The notes under the pieces were generated by a model that saw only the letters and a list, made by a program, of their open reading frames with translations, did not search any database and was not told the origin of the DNA. Made by a program: the position numbers and the translations under genes. This document shows, piece after piece, positions 24,591 through 38,024 of a DNA stretch of 64,000 nucleotides. The number at the start of each line of letters is the position of its first letter. The first letter of the stretch is position 1. The DNA is from Epiperipatus broadwayi (lineage: Eukaryota; Onychophora; Udeonychophora; Euonychophora; Peripatidae), in contig JAQFVV010006200.1 of NCBI GenBank assembly GCA_028023455.1, forward strand, positions 6,394,506 through 6,458,505. The letters are read 5' to 3'.

Positions 24591-26566
24591 TCGTGCCACG
24601 TTGGGAGACCATTTTATAACGGTCGGGGTGAACAGTGTCTTGCCGTATCTGCTGTACAGGGCGCCACTAGGCCATTTGAACCTAGAAAATTTATATAGTA
24701 GGCAGATACGTAAGTTAAGATTAAAATATATATATATTTTTTATATATATTTTATTCTGACCGTTAGCCCAATGTCACTAGATCATAGAGTAGCAGAGAT
24801 TTAAACATTTTTATAAGTTTTAATAGATTTGTATTCTCAAAATATATTAATATTTAAAACAATAAAATAAAAGAAGCCACTGCCAGTAATTAACACACAA
24901 ACATTTATTTACGCACATATATAATATTTATATTTAAAATTGAGGAATAAATTTAGACTTTACAATTAGTTTTAAATTGGTTATTATTATTATTTTTAAA
25001 TTTAAATTATTGTTTAATAAAGTCTGCACAGATGGACATTTTAATTATATTTTACTTTAGCATGTTGAGTATAGATAGGCTACATAGATTTTTTCCACTT
25101 AAAAACTTATCAAAACATTCATTCAATCTCAGACTAAAAATTCGTAGCCAAACCAACGCCTGCTTCCAGATATATATAGTCACAACCAATGCAATATGAA
25201 GGTGCTAGCATAAAACCACGCCAACAGGAATGTGCAACTGACAGCGTGATAATATTTGAAGGACATCATCCTTGTCCAGTACAGAAATGTGCATCTGTCT
25301 GACTAAGAAATCATGTATATAAATTAATTAAAGAGTGCTATGTATGGGGGAGAGCGGTCTTTCTGCCGACTTATAAATCCCTGTCCATAGAGCTAAGAAG
25401 GGGTTAATGGCGCAGGAAATACGTCTGCGACCATTTCAACGATATGACTGCCTCTTTGGGGTCATGCATTCAGTTGGGCACGTTGCCCTGTATGCTAAAC
25501 ACGCTTCACATTACATTGATATAAACACCCATATATCCCTCCACAAGCATTGTCCTAACTACGAAACAAATAGCCTGAAATTAACCCCTTAAAATAAAGA
25601 TAAACAAATTTAAACATAGTTATTAATTTTTATCCATGCAGCTATCCATACCCAACTTTAATTTGATACATTTTAATTTACACATAACACACAAAAAAAA
25701 AGAGAAATGGAAATGATTGCTTAAACATCTGCATAAAAAAATATTAATAATTGATTTTGCATTCTTTAAGTCAGATAAGAGTTCTTATTTTCAGCTATTA
25801 ATTGCAAATTTAGAAAAGTTCCTATTTGATAAACACAAGAGTTCATACTTTACAGTTTGAGCAGATTTAGAGGTCCATCTTCGTGATCACTTTTGTAGAT
25901 TGTTTGTCCTTCTTTGAAATGAAACCGCTACTTGCCATGCATTTGGTCAGGAACTGTCATCCAGAGGCCTCAGCTGGTTGTCCAGAAAATTAAATTTATT
26001 GCAGACTTCCACATCGTGAAAATCTGCAATATAGCTAGTTATAACGATATATTCATAGTCAGCTCTAAGATAACAATTATAATAATCATTTGGCTTTTAT
26101 ATTTTTATTAGCCTCTTATCATCAAATCTTCGGATTCAACGAGCAAGATGTCACTAATCCTCTCGTGTTTCAGTTACGGTCCATGCTGTCATTTCGTGCT
26201 TGCATTGGTCATTTAATTTCTTTGTATTCTCTTATCTGACCATTTAATTATTCGAGTGCCCCAAGGGCTAGTGTGCTTTATAACAATCATTTAATTAATA
26301 AAGCAATCATTTCCATTTTCTAAGATTATAGAAATCAACATTATTTCTATTTTCAAAAATATCAAATCTTTATATCTTTACTTTTTTACAAAAAAATTAC
26401 TTTCAAATACTTTTATTTTTTTAAAATAGTTTTTAAAGTTGTCCATCTATGCGATCTATATATACATTAAACAGTTTTTAAATTTCAGTTCTTAAGTTCT
26501 TTTCTTTTTAATAAATCAATTTTTATTTATGATCTTTTTATTTTAATTTTAAAATAATGTAACGGC

Positions 26567-26666
26567 ATATTATATTCCGTTACAATATATGTATGCATGT
26601 TTTATGTATATTTTTGATATTATATTCCGTTACAATATATGTATGCATGTTTTATGTATATTTTTG
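26567..26666. repeat. Exact 2 x 50-bp tandem duplication
   Basis: Positions 26567-26616 and 26617-26666 are identical 50-bp units containing 'ttccgttacaatatatg' and 'catgttttatgtata'. Identity in otherwise decayed intron sequence indicates a recent slippage or duplication event (an assembly artefact is possible). Confidence 0.75.
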
Positions 26667-29600
26667 ATATTGAGTTATTTATGTCTAGTGAGAATATAAT
26701 AATACAGATATAAGAATTTAATAAATTTATTATTGACAAATGGAATATCATTAGGATATAAATGCCAGTGGGGGCACACATTTGCATGGGTACTTATATA
26801 TGTTAAAATAAGTCATTATATATGTCTTATTAAAATGAATTGTTTTTTTTATTAGTTTATTGAGAATTCAAATATATTAATGTTATATTATTATACAGGC
26901 ACTTCTGTGTGCTTATATAGGAGTGTGTCATATAAACAATATATTGAAATATCTGTAAATTACAATATTATAACATATTTTTTAATTAAAATCAAAATGA
27001 TGTACTGTATTCATATTTATAGAGTATTTAACAGATCTTTAATTTAATTCTATTGTTATTGTTTCGAATTAATAAATTTATCTATTATTGTTTTAAGTTA
27101 TTCCAGTGAATTTATTTAATACTAAAATAGATTTAAAATATTATATGTTGGTATTTTCTCCTGCTTACAATCATAGTCCCTACTTGCTTTCCAAGCTCTC
27201 CTGAGTAATAACAGTTGGGGTTTATATATGTTAGTTATGTCACGTTTGGTCATCCAGATAACTCTGGATGGCACAAAGGTATCATTTTTAAAGTCCATTC
27301 ACTGCATTTTGTTTTTCATTAGAAATTCAATATATAGTCAGCCTGTACACTCATGGTACTATATGGCCAGGGCATTGATGGTGATGCAGCTTGTAACTTA
27401 AAATTATTGTCATAATTACTTATAGTTTTGTTCAGTGTTGGTAGTCATATTCTCATGCTCCTATTTCTTTTACTCATGCTCATTTTCTTGCTATATTCAT
27501 TTCATCTGTGATGATGGGAATAATGTTATTTCATCTCCCCATATACACTCCTCATTCCATATCATTACAATATAAATAATTTTATACACTTGTAAATAAC
27601 ATTATAATCATAATAACGCATTTTGATGTAAAAAGTTCATTACAGTTTATGAGTGAGATGTTAGACTAAAGTGTATTAAGATGATTATTACCATAATGAT
27701 CAAACATTAATTATTATTTGATTGTAGTACCTTAATTACCTCAACAATCTTCTGCTCCACCATTAAAATACTCTTAAAAAATAGAGTATCATGAGTTTGA
27801 AATTTTAGTCTAAAGTTTATACTTTAAAATGAACTCTCAGTTTGTTGATATGCAATTTGAATGTCCATGTACTTTTTCAACATGATATTAATATGTCCAA
27901 GAAAAAAATCTCTTAAAATCTTGTAACCATATTTGATTCATATCATAAATCAAATACTTTTCAAAAGAAATGTCATTTCCTGTCAGATCTAGCTGCAATT
28001 AGTCCAATATTTCCTATAACAACTCATATGTGACTGTAGGCATAGTCTAACATGCAATAAAATAACTCAAGATATATATCTTTGCCATACAGAAATCCCA
28101 AATGCACACATATGACCATATTTTGAAGCATTTTGTTGTCTTCATTGACACTTCATTTAATGAAAGAATATAAGATATGATAGCCTAATTTGAAATTCAG
28201 AAACTCTAATATAAGCAGGGATAATATTAGTAGATATTAGAGCTAACTTCAATAAGTGGTTTCCATTTTATTGACTTCTCTTCATATGAAGCACTGGAAT
28301 AAGACCAAATGTCTAACATTGATCATAATGATCAGGCTTCATTCCACTTAGTATCTACTGAGGATGAGAGATGTTATTAGTATCTTAATATACACGGTTA
28401 TAAACTACCATAGAAATTTTTTCATTAAATAATAGAAAAACATGTAATAACTATTGTTGGTCAACCAACAAACCATTACACAAAAATGTTGAATAAATGA
28501 TAAATAATTTCATTTTGAAATCTGCTTCTATTGAGCATTGTTGTCAAACATTAAAAATATTATTTGATAATTATCATATTCTGTCAACATTTTTTTTTAG
28601 CATTTTTTTATTTTATGGTTATGAAATAAATTACTAGGCATATATAAATGTCATAACTTTATTCTCATTTCTCATCACTCCACTGACAATGAAGATAGGT
28701 GATATCTCTGTCTAATGCCGGATTTAGCAAATGATTTCACACAATTGTTATTGATATGCTAATAGTAGGCATCTTAACTTCATGCATGAAAGTTCTTAGT
28801 TTCATAATCTATTACAGAATATAATGTTCACATCAGTTCAATAGTAAAATTATCAACTAAATTCTTTATATATTATTATCTTCTCATTCTCTCAAGACTA
28901 TATTATTTTGTTTTACTGATAATCATATCTAGTTTTTAATAATTTAACATATCACTCTAACAATTGCAATACTTTCACAGTCAAAATATAATTTAGATAG
29001 AAACTGTATTTTGTAAACATGAATCCAATAATTTTTCAATGCAAATAATTAATAGACTATGGCTTTGGCTAAGAGCATGTCAATGACCTTTGATAATGTA
29101 GGCAGGTTATTCTGAAGTAAAAACATGATGACGTGAGAACAAACTTTCCAGTTTCCAAATCTTTTGGTTACTCAAGCTTTGTATGACTTTGGTTTAATGA
29201 TACATTCAGAATGTGGACCACTTGACTTAATTGTCATCTAACTTTAGCTTAGTATTCTGAAATACTCTCCGATACTAACTGAAAACACCTGAAATAATTT
29301 AATTTGTTTTGCGTTTTATAACTTTTCCTGGAAAACCCATAATAATCTCCCAAACAAAAGATATCTTTTCCAAACTTTTTTCAAAATTATTTTGTTTTCC
29401 AAACTTACTAATTAGTTTATTTGATAGTCTGCCTTATCTTCCAATACAATATTGTTTATAAATTCTTCCATTTTAATTAAAATGAGACAGTTTACCAAAA
29501 AAAATATCTAATGTAAAGTTTAAATATAAGCAAATTATAATTTTATTTCTTGACTTTGCCAAAACTTCAGATATTCTACTTTTTTTTTTTCTTTACTATT

Positions 29601-29781
29601 TAAATTTACACACATAACTAAAAAGACATATGCTATGGAAAGTTATTAAAATCTGACCGGATATAAAAAGTTTCCAATAAAGAATTGTAAAAAAAAAAAA
29701 AAAAGTGAATCAGGAAATTTTTTTTATCAAAGAACAATTATTTAGTCATTTATATTGATTGAACGATGATCAAAAATTAGA

Positions 29782-29982
29782 TTCTAATTTCTAAATATCA
29801 TATAACGACCATTTCCTATGCTTACATAAGTTTTTAAAACAGAAGTAAAACTTTCCATATAGTGCTGCCATTCAATGCAAGCCAGAGTAATCAATGGAAG
29901 CACCCATTGATTATTCAGGCTGTTGGTCTGGCTTGCATTGAGTGGTATTACTGTATGGAGTTTTGCCTCTTTTCTAATTTCT
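29782..29982. mobile_element. Family A mini-copy (hairpin), 11-bp target-site duplication
   Basis: TTCTAATTTCT at 29782-29792 and 29972-29982 flanks a ~180-bp fold-back made only of family-A ends: the 'aacgaccatttcctatgcttacataag' left end, the 'gccattcaatgcaagccagagtaatcaatgga' arm, and the reverse complement of that arm. It has no hammerhead region. Confidence 0.75.
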
Positions 29983-30177
29983 GTTATCACACAAGACTCA
30001 AACAAAAAGAAGTCCCACAGAATTCAGCCAGATAATATTAAATAATATCATGGAATTAAATGCATTTAATTTTTTTTTTTTTACAAAATAACTGGAAATA
30101 GTAGTTGAAGACATCATTCCAAATTTATAAGTTTTGAACATATGTCGGAATCTCTATAAATATAAGCTTTCAATTTA

Positions 30178-30351
<174 letters not shown>

Positions 30352-31349
30352 CTAAAAACATCCATTGCAGATAATCAAAAGATCTGAAAATAATAAAACT
30401 GTGAATTTGAAAATACTGTCTTTTATATTTTTACTATCATACTGCAACTAAGACTTAAATCATTAATGTTCTTGACAGAAGTGATTTTTTTTTTTAAATA
30501 TACAAAACTTTCAATTATCTTTTTAAAATGATTTCCTTTTTGTAATTTGAATTGAACATCTCAATTCTATTTAAATATCATTATCACTCTGTAAAATACG
30601 AGTGATATAATTATAATTACCAATGTCTACATATACATCTTATTCCAAAATTATCATTTTATAACTTCTTATAAATGAGCAAGGTCATTCTAATTCCAGA
30701 AGATAAAAAAAAAGATCGGCAAAGGGAAAAAAATAAAGATAAGTGTATAAAGATTAATCCATGTATATCATATGCTAATCCTTTAATCTATCTTATAACA
30801 TTTTAAATTAACTTTTAACTTTACAACATCAAAACATTACTTTATGAAATACTTCAAGACATAAACTAATTGTATCTTTTCAATAAAAATAACTAAAACT
30901 GTATTTCTTTAGATTATCTATGCAACATAAAGGTAGTCTGTTTCTTCTATGCTCAAGTTTATAATAAACAATTTTTTTTAAAAAGCCCTATTATCTTTCA
31001 TTCATTTCATATTCCAATCCAACACAAAGATGTCCTTTACAATAGTAAATTCAAAAAAACCATGTCCATCAAGCTGGATAATATAATAATTGGTCTTATA
31101 ATTTCCCATTGCATTTTTAAAAGTTTTGAGTGTCTAAAACTAAATATCATACTTAGTTCTATAATTGATCGGTGCTTTAACAGTTGATTTTTTAAACTCA
31201 TATTTGACTAAATATTGTAGAATTATTAATTGGTCAGGAGAAAAGGTGAAGTTCAAGCATTCTTGTGATGCATTGAGTCAGCAGGTTATATGAGTATTTA
31301 TGGTATTAAACTGTCTATAATACTGTGAAGATTATTACAAGACAATCAT

Positions 31350-31720
31350 TATAACATCACATGACCATTACTTATTATCCTTGCACAAGCTATTAAAATA
31401 GTAACAACTCTCTTCATATAATAGTGACACCTAATGCAAGCTATAGTAATCAATAGATACCATAAGTTTTGTGCATTTAAATCCCTAACTAGTGCCTATT
31501 CATTCAATATCCCCAGATTAGTTTCTCAGCTTATGTTGCCATCAATGATGAGATCAAAGAGCAGTGCATATAGACCTTTGGATCTAATGTATCCCTTCAG
31601 CAATTACCTTTTATCTATTTAATCAACTATAAAGCAATGATGAGAGCAAACTGAAACACAATGTTTTCCATCTAAGCTAATTTGCTTATAAAGTTGTGCA
31701 GATCTGACACTCCTGTATAA
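31350..31720 (-). repeat. Diverged family A copy
   Basis: This minus-oriented copy carries recognisable 'catcacatgacca', 'caatgcaagc-like', 'aatccctaactagtgcctattcattcaatatcccc' and 'gatctaatgtatccc' segments. The hammerhead area (31500-31560) is scrambled, with GATTAG in place of GACTAG and no intact CUGAUGA. No target-site duplication was identified. Confidence 0.6.
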
Positions 31721-31902
31721 AGAAAGTTGCTACTAAAGATGTTCAATATTTTTTATGTATTGTAAATAATATTTATGTAGTTTAAATTAATTTGTACATA
31801 TATTCATTGAAGGAAATTTCAATAATGTTTTTTTGAGCTATTATGTGAAAATAAAATCAATATATCATGATGTGAATATGTAGTTAAATTAATCATGATT
31901 TG

Positions 31903-33040
31903 ATATCCTGTTCTAAAGCAGGCAAAACTCTCCATACAGTAGTGCCACTCAGTGCAAGCCAAAGTAATCAATGGATGCCTGAAGGTTTGTGCATAAAATC
32001 CCTATCTAGTGCCTACTCATCCAATATCCCCAGACTAGTTTCTGGCTTGTGACCTTCATCAGTGAGGAGCCTTGGATCTGAGAGCACTGCACCTAGATCT
32101 TAGGATCTAATGCAACCCTCCAGCAGCCACCTTTTATCTCTACTTAACTACAAAACTATGAGAATAAAATTGAATACACAATAATATTTCAATCTAAACT
32201 CATTAGCTTATATAGTCATATAGGTCTGAACTCAGTTCAGTACCCATACATTTTGATATTGTTTGGTTCTTTATTAACCATAGCCACCACTATTTTATTA
32301 GGCAGGATTTGGTATTAAACCACTAAACATCACAAGATCACTATTTCTTATGCTTGCTCATAACTGTTGTTAAAACAGGCAAAACTCTCCATGCAGTAGT
32401 GCCACTCAGTACAAGCCAGAGTAATCAATGGATGCGAGAAGGCTTATGTATAAAATCCCTATCTAGTGCCTACTCATCGAATATCCTCAGACTAGTAAGG
32501 AGAGTTTTGCCTGTTTTAACAACAGTTATGAGTAAGCATAAGAAATGATGATGTAATGTTTAGTGGTTTAATACCAATCCTGCATAATAGAATAGTGGTG
32601 ACTATGGTTATTAAAGAACCAAAGACACCAAAAAGTATGGGTACTGAACTGAGTTCAGACCTATATGACTATACAAGCTAATGAGTTTAGATTGAAAATA
32701 TTATTGGTTTTTACAATTTTATTCTCATAGTTTTGTAGTTAAGTAGAGATAAAAGGTGGCTGCTGGAGGTTGCATTAGATCCTAAGATCTAGGTGCAGTG
32801 CTCTCAGATCCAAGGCTCCTCACTGACTAAGGCCACAGCCTGAAACTAGTCTAGGGATATTAGATGAGTAGGCACTAGATAGGGATTTTATGCACAAGCC
32901 TTCTGGCATCCATTGATTACTCTGGCTTGCACTGAGTGGCACTACTATATGGAGAGTTTTGCCTGCTTTAACAACAGTTATGAGCAAGCATAAGAAATGG
33001 TGATAATGTGATGTTTAGTGGTTTAATATCCTCTTTTAAA
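31903..33040. mobile_element. Composite family-A element, ~15-bp target-site duplication
   Basis: ATATCCTGTTCTAAA (31903-31917) and ATATCCTCTTTTAAA (33026-33040) flank ~1.1 kb. A minus-oriented unit and a second partial one (31918 to about 32495) are followed abruptly by plus-oriented sequence (about 32496-33025), so the element is a large hairpin. It holds the complete minus hammerhead 32019-32077 and a plus-strand block near 32810-32865 whose core reads CTGACTA. The switch of orientation falls within about 7 nt of a hammerhead cleavage site. Confidence 0.8.
32019..32077 (-). ncRNA. Complete type I hammerhead ribozyme motif (family A)
   Basis: Read on the minus strand the order is: AUCCAA, GGC, UCCUCA, CUGAUGA, stem II (A-GGU-CACAA-GCC-A), GAAAC, UA, GUC, UGGGGA, UA, UUGGAU. 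UCCUCA pairs with UGGGGA (6 bp, one G-U) and AUCCAA pairs with UUGGAU (6 bp), giving a stem I with an internal loop. The core nucleotides CUGAUGA and GAAA are intact, and GUC is a canonical cleavage triplet. Weak points are an A-A mismatch closing stem II and a stem III of only two pairs with a 2-nt loop. ACUAGU is self-complementary, so a dimer would give a 6-bp stem III. It lies sense to NAT9 in intron 1. Activity is untested. Confidence 0.7.
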
Positions 33041-33479
33041 TTGTGATATGAATAAAATGGATACTAAATCGATATAATTATCCAGAAAAGTTATATAGGC
33101 CATATAAATAGAATAAATGATAAGCATTTATTCAGTCCTTTTGCAAAGATATAAACAAAATTGGAGAGACATGAAGAAAGCAACATGAATCTATAGTTAA
33201 CAATTTTCTTTAAAAAAAATTGATAAAAGATTAACCAGCATCAGTTGCATCTTACTATGTTAATATTTTAAAGAAGTTTAATATTCATTCCCTGTATTAT
33301 TTATTTATTTATCATATGAACATTTGCTTATAAAATAAGTAGACATTTGAACACCAGATTGACAGCTCATCTTAAATTAACACAAATGAGATTTTTTTAA
33401 AAATTCTTCTCCGTTGGGAAATGATTCATGAACTTTTAACATGAGTTTTTCTACTCCCACCAGAGGGCGGGTCAATCCA

Positions 33480-34460
33480 TTACAGATTTGTGTTGTATTA
33501 GTAAAGAGGTGTTAGATTACTTAGAAAAAGTACAAAGAGAATAGAAAGACATGGATTAGATGCAGATGTGTGAACAGCATATGAGGCAATTCAAGGAGAA
33601 GTGGGATGATCAAGTTTTTATATGAGAGAAGCAAAAAGAAAAATGAAAATGTTTGGTAGATTGCAATTTATCGATAATAAGAGAATAGCCAAAATAGTTT
33701 TTAATTGGGTTATGAGTAAAGGGCAGGCAACAATATGGGTGAGAAAGGTAGTATGATATGCAGAAAATTTGGATAAAGAATTTTATGTTAGTATACTTAT
33801 ACAAAAGGTGGGATAATTGTGTTAGGAGAATTGTTGAGTGTTATAGTGGCAAGAAATGGGATAGAATAGATGCATTAATAAGAAATAGGGTGTTTGAGAA
33901 CTAGTATGGAGAGTAAAAAGAGTTTAAATATACATAGAAGTAATCAGAATATGGGGTGAGAGTTAATTTATGATAATAGCAAAGAAAGTAGTTTACTGTT
34001 TAAGACTTGAACAGTAACTTTAGCAATTAGGGAATATACACATAAATGGAATAATATGGATGAGTTAGTCGGCAAGTTATATAAGGAAGGCATAAAAATA
34101 TTAGGCATCTGTTAATTGAATGTGAATGCCTTCAAAGAGAAAGTGTACAAATAATGAAGTTGTGGGAGAATAAATATAAACAAAATGATTATACAGAAAG
34201 TGGGTTCTTGATTTTTATGCTACGATTGGGGACAGATAAAGGGGATTTAGATATAAAAGTCATAGATATAAGGACCATAGAGTTGATAAAGATTATGTTG
34301 TGGAAATGGGATGGAACAGGATAGTGAAGAATATGGGAAAAACTTAGGATGGGACATGGAAAGAGAAGGTAAGGTGGTTAACAGGTTTCTCTGGGCTTTG
34401 AGGCTAAAAGATTCCTGACTCTGATAAAGGAAAAGCCACAGTGCATCACATCACATGGAA
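33480..34460 (+). mobile_element. LINE 3' fragment, copy 1
   Basis: Plus-strand frames, broken by stops, resemble the C-terminal region of a LINE polyprotein: a LEKVQR-like 'rVGRhaLdA' start near 33515-33560, then 'YSGKKW', 'SLEVN'-like and 'W-K-W-D' segments. The end reads 'acaggtttctctgggctttgaggc'. It is about 90% similar by eye to the fragment starting at about 34600 and is probably an independent copy of the same family. Confidence 0.55.
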
Positions 34461-34599
34461 TTTCTTGGATGAATGGGAGAAAAATTAATAAATGAAGCAA
34501 AGAAAAGAAAGAAATTGATAAAGAAATTAATAGTGTTTTCATATAATAAATATGATGTACCAAGAATTTTATGGAAGACAGTGGCAGAGTAAACTTATG

Positions 34600-35985
34600 A
34601 TAATGATGCATTACATGTTAATAAAGAGTAGATTCCTTGGAAAAAATACAAAGAAAAGTAGGAAGACATGCATTAGATGCAGGTATTAATGGCAAAGGAG
34701 GCAATTCAAGAAGAAAAGGGGTGGTCAAGTTTTTAGAGGAGAGATGCAAAAAGCAAAATGAAAATGTTCAGTAGATTGCAATTTATGAATAGTAAGAGAA
34801 TAGCCAAAATAGTATTTAATTGGGTTAAGAGTAAAGGACAGTCAATAAAATGGATGAGGAAGGTGGTGATAAAGAATTTATGTTAGTATACTTATACAAA
34901 AAGTGGAATGATTGTGTTAGGAGAATTGTTGAATGTTATAGTGGCAAGGAATGGGGTAGAAGAATAGATGCATTAATAAAGAGTAGGGAGTTGGAGAGAT
35001 ATAGAACTAGTATGGAGAGTAAAAAGAGTTTAAACATATATAGAAGTAAACAGAAAATTGGAAGTGAGTTAATTTATGATAATAGCAAGAAAGTAGTTTA
35101 CTGTTTAAAGCTCGAATAGGATCATTGGATCATTAGCAACAAGGGAATATACACATAAATGGAGAAATGTGGGTGATTTTGTCTACAAGTTATGTAAGGA
35201 AGGCATAGAAAGTATTAGGCGTCTGCTAATTTAATGTAAATGCTTACAAGCAGAAAGGATACATGTAATGAAGTTTATTAAAACAGGCAAAAGTGCAAGC
35301 CAGATTAATCAATGGATGCCAGAAGGCTTATGCATAAAATCCCTATCTAGTGCCTACTCATCCAATATCTCCAGACTAGTTCTGGCTTGTGGTCTTCATT
35401 AGTGAGGAGCCTTGGATCTGAGAGCACTGCGCCAAGGCTCCTCACTGATGAAGGTCACAGTGCTCTCAGATCCATAGCTCCTCACTGATGAAGGCCACAA
35501 GTCAAAAACTAGTCTGCGGATATTGGATGAGTAGGCACTAGATAGGGATTTTATGCATAAGCCTTCTGGCATCCATTGATTACTCTGGCTTGCACTGAGT
35601 GGCACTACTGTATGGAGAGATTTGCCTGTTTTAATAACAGTTATGAGCAAGCATAAGAAATAGTGATCATGTGATGTTTGGTGGTATAATGAAATTTGTG
35701 GATAATAAATATAAACAAAGTGATTATACAGAAAGTGGGTTCTTGATTTTTATGCTGGGTTTGGAAAAAGATAAGGGGGATCTAGATATAAAGGCCATAT
35801 AGTGGACAAAGATGATGATGTGGAAATGGGATGGAGCAGGATAGAGAAGAATATGGAAAAAACTTAGGGTAAAGAAATGGAAAGGGAAGGTAAAGTGGCT
35901 AACAGGTTTCTCTGGCCATAGTGGCCGAGAGATTCCTGACTTCGATAAAGGAGAAGTCATAGTACATCACATCGCGTGTAAGAGT
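34600..35985 (+). mobile_element. LINE 3' fragment, copy 2 (split by an insertion)
   Basis: This is a second copy of the same LINE 3' region, in the same orientation. An open stretch at 34850-35119 (89 codons, with V-Y-L-Y-K-K-W-N-D-C-V-R-R-I and A-L-I-K-S-R-E-L-E-R-Y) is the best-preserved part. The homologous sequence resumes at 35698 after a family-A element inserted at 35266-35697, and ends near 35985 with 'aacaggtttctctggcc...ttcctgac'. Stops in flanking codons show it is dead. Confidence 0.6.
35266..35697. mobile_element. Family A element nested in a LINE, 11-bp target-site duplication
   Basis: TAATGAAGTTT (35266-35276) and TAATGAAATTT (35687-35697) flank the insertion, and the neighbouring LINE copy (near 34155) shows the uninterrupted target. 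The element contains a minus block (35360-35425, core CTAATGA), a short plus block (CTGATGA near 35445) and a longer plus block (about 35470-35530) with CTGATGA intact but GAAA changed to AAAA. These three pieces alternate in orientation. Confidence 0.8.
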
Positions 35986-38024
35986 AAAAATAATTTTTTT
36001 CAATAAGTCAAATCATTTAAAAGATTCAGTCATATGATTCTGTTTTTATCAGTTCAGTTCTTGACCAAATGATATATTTAAAGATTTAGTAATTCACAAT
36101 GAATCAAATACTCACTGCAATGAATAATTCAGTAGAGATCAAAATTAGTGAGTTGTCATAAAACTATGGATTTGATAACCAAGCTTAATGATTTATGTGC
36201 TGTCCTAAATGGCATATTGTAGCAATACAATAGCAGATTCTGAACTCAAGGTATATGAATCACAACTCAGCTTTGTCACCTCTCGTGTCAGAATTATTAA
36301 TTGTATTGTATACTTCTGATAATTTTCTAATAATAGTATTTTAAACTTCTTTAAATAAGCTAGAAAATATTTTTAATAGCTGATAATTAATTAGTTATTT
36401 TTAATTGATTTCAGTAATAAGGAATGATAGTTTTATTATAAAGATCAGTTGCTCAAGTGGTTATCTTACATTCAAGCATTGAAGAAATTGGCTGAACACA
36501 ACAGTTCCATACAATTGACTAAACTAATGTCTTTTTCTTTAGTTAGTAACCAATTTAGAATTGTTAGCTTTTGAATCCATTACTACTGGTTTCATTATTA
36601 ATCAATGACTAAAAGATAAATCCTCTATATCAAATCAGTTCCATCTTTTGTAACGATTTCTATGTTTAACTTTAATATTCAAAAATTTATTGCTATTTTC
36701 TTTTCTAAGGATTATCAATTTATTCCTCAATCTCTTTTCAAGATGTAATTCACAATTCCATTGTTTTTAAATGATGCCCAGTCCAATTTTCTTAATTATG
36801 GATTCAAACAAACAAAAAAAAAACAACTTTTTTTCACTTGCTTAACACTTCTGCATTGCTAATTGTTATTTTTTCTATTATCCTCTAAATCCATATCTCT
36901 AAAATCTTCAAGATTAACTCCTCATATTTTATTGTCTACATTGCAGTTTTATATAAAATTACATTTCAATCAAAATAACAACAAATGTCTTTCTTAGATC
37001 TAATTTTAAAGTAAGTCAAAATAATCTCTTATAATATTAGGGGTCTGATTAATCATAATTCTTTTTCAAGTTCTTTTTCTCCTGCTTTCATCATCAGTAA
37101 AACAATTTCCCAATATTTAAAAGCATTAACATGCTCTGTAACTTCTTGTCCAATGCATAAATCTTTGACTTGCCAAGTTATAGTTCAGAGAATGATACAT
37201 GTATGGAAGATATATATTTTCTTAAATATTCTACTACTATCAATGTTTTTATGCACAGTCTCAATATTATATCTTATAAAAACAATACTTTCTGTGTAAC
37301 TTTAGATTTCTCCTTAAGAAATATCTAGATCTCAAAATATGGCTACTAATTAAGAAGATGGAATTAACAAGTTTTGAAATAAAGAAAAAATAAACTGAGA
37401 AACAACAACAAAACAACAATTTTGTGAAGATAAAGAAAACATTCAGTGGTTAGCAAAATTCCTGAAACACATAGTGGCAATAGAGATAGAATGTCCATAC
37501 AATAACAATCATGATACATTACTATATACATGAATGTAAGCATGAATAATCAATGAATATCGATAATACTGACAAAATGATTCTCAGATTAGTGTTCGAT
37601 TATTAGGCTTTGTTAATAAACAATAGTTCTGCACTACAGTATAGAGCAACCTATACTTTTTTCTCATTAATCTATTCCAAATTAATTTGCCAGCCTAGCT
37701 ACATAACCTTGATACTAAATGAGCAACTCTAAATTTTAGTCAAACAAGTTATGGAATAATTGCAGAGATTTTTGGAAAATACTAGAAAAATATTGACTTC
37801 TCTAGTTTACACTTAAGGTATAGTTGATAGAATTTAACAGCTATCTATACAAGCATAAATAATCAATGGACATTAGAAGATAGGTTCCATAGCTTTTGGC
37901 TAGTGACCTTTCTTAGTAGGGATCTCAATTCTGCACCAATAACCATAAAGCAATCATAGTTTATTTCCATTACATCATTTATGTTTACTTTGATTCAAAA
38001 AGTTAAATTGCTTTAAAAATTCTG

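Noticed and set aside
34850-35119. 89-codon open frame as a host gene
   Set aside because: It lies within a LINE 3' region that is duplicated at 33480-34460, and flanking frames are broken.
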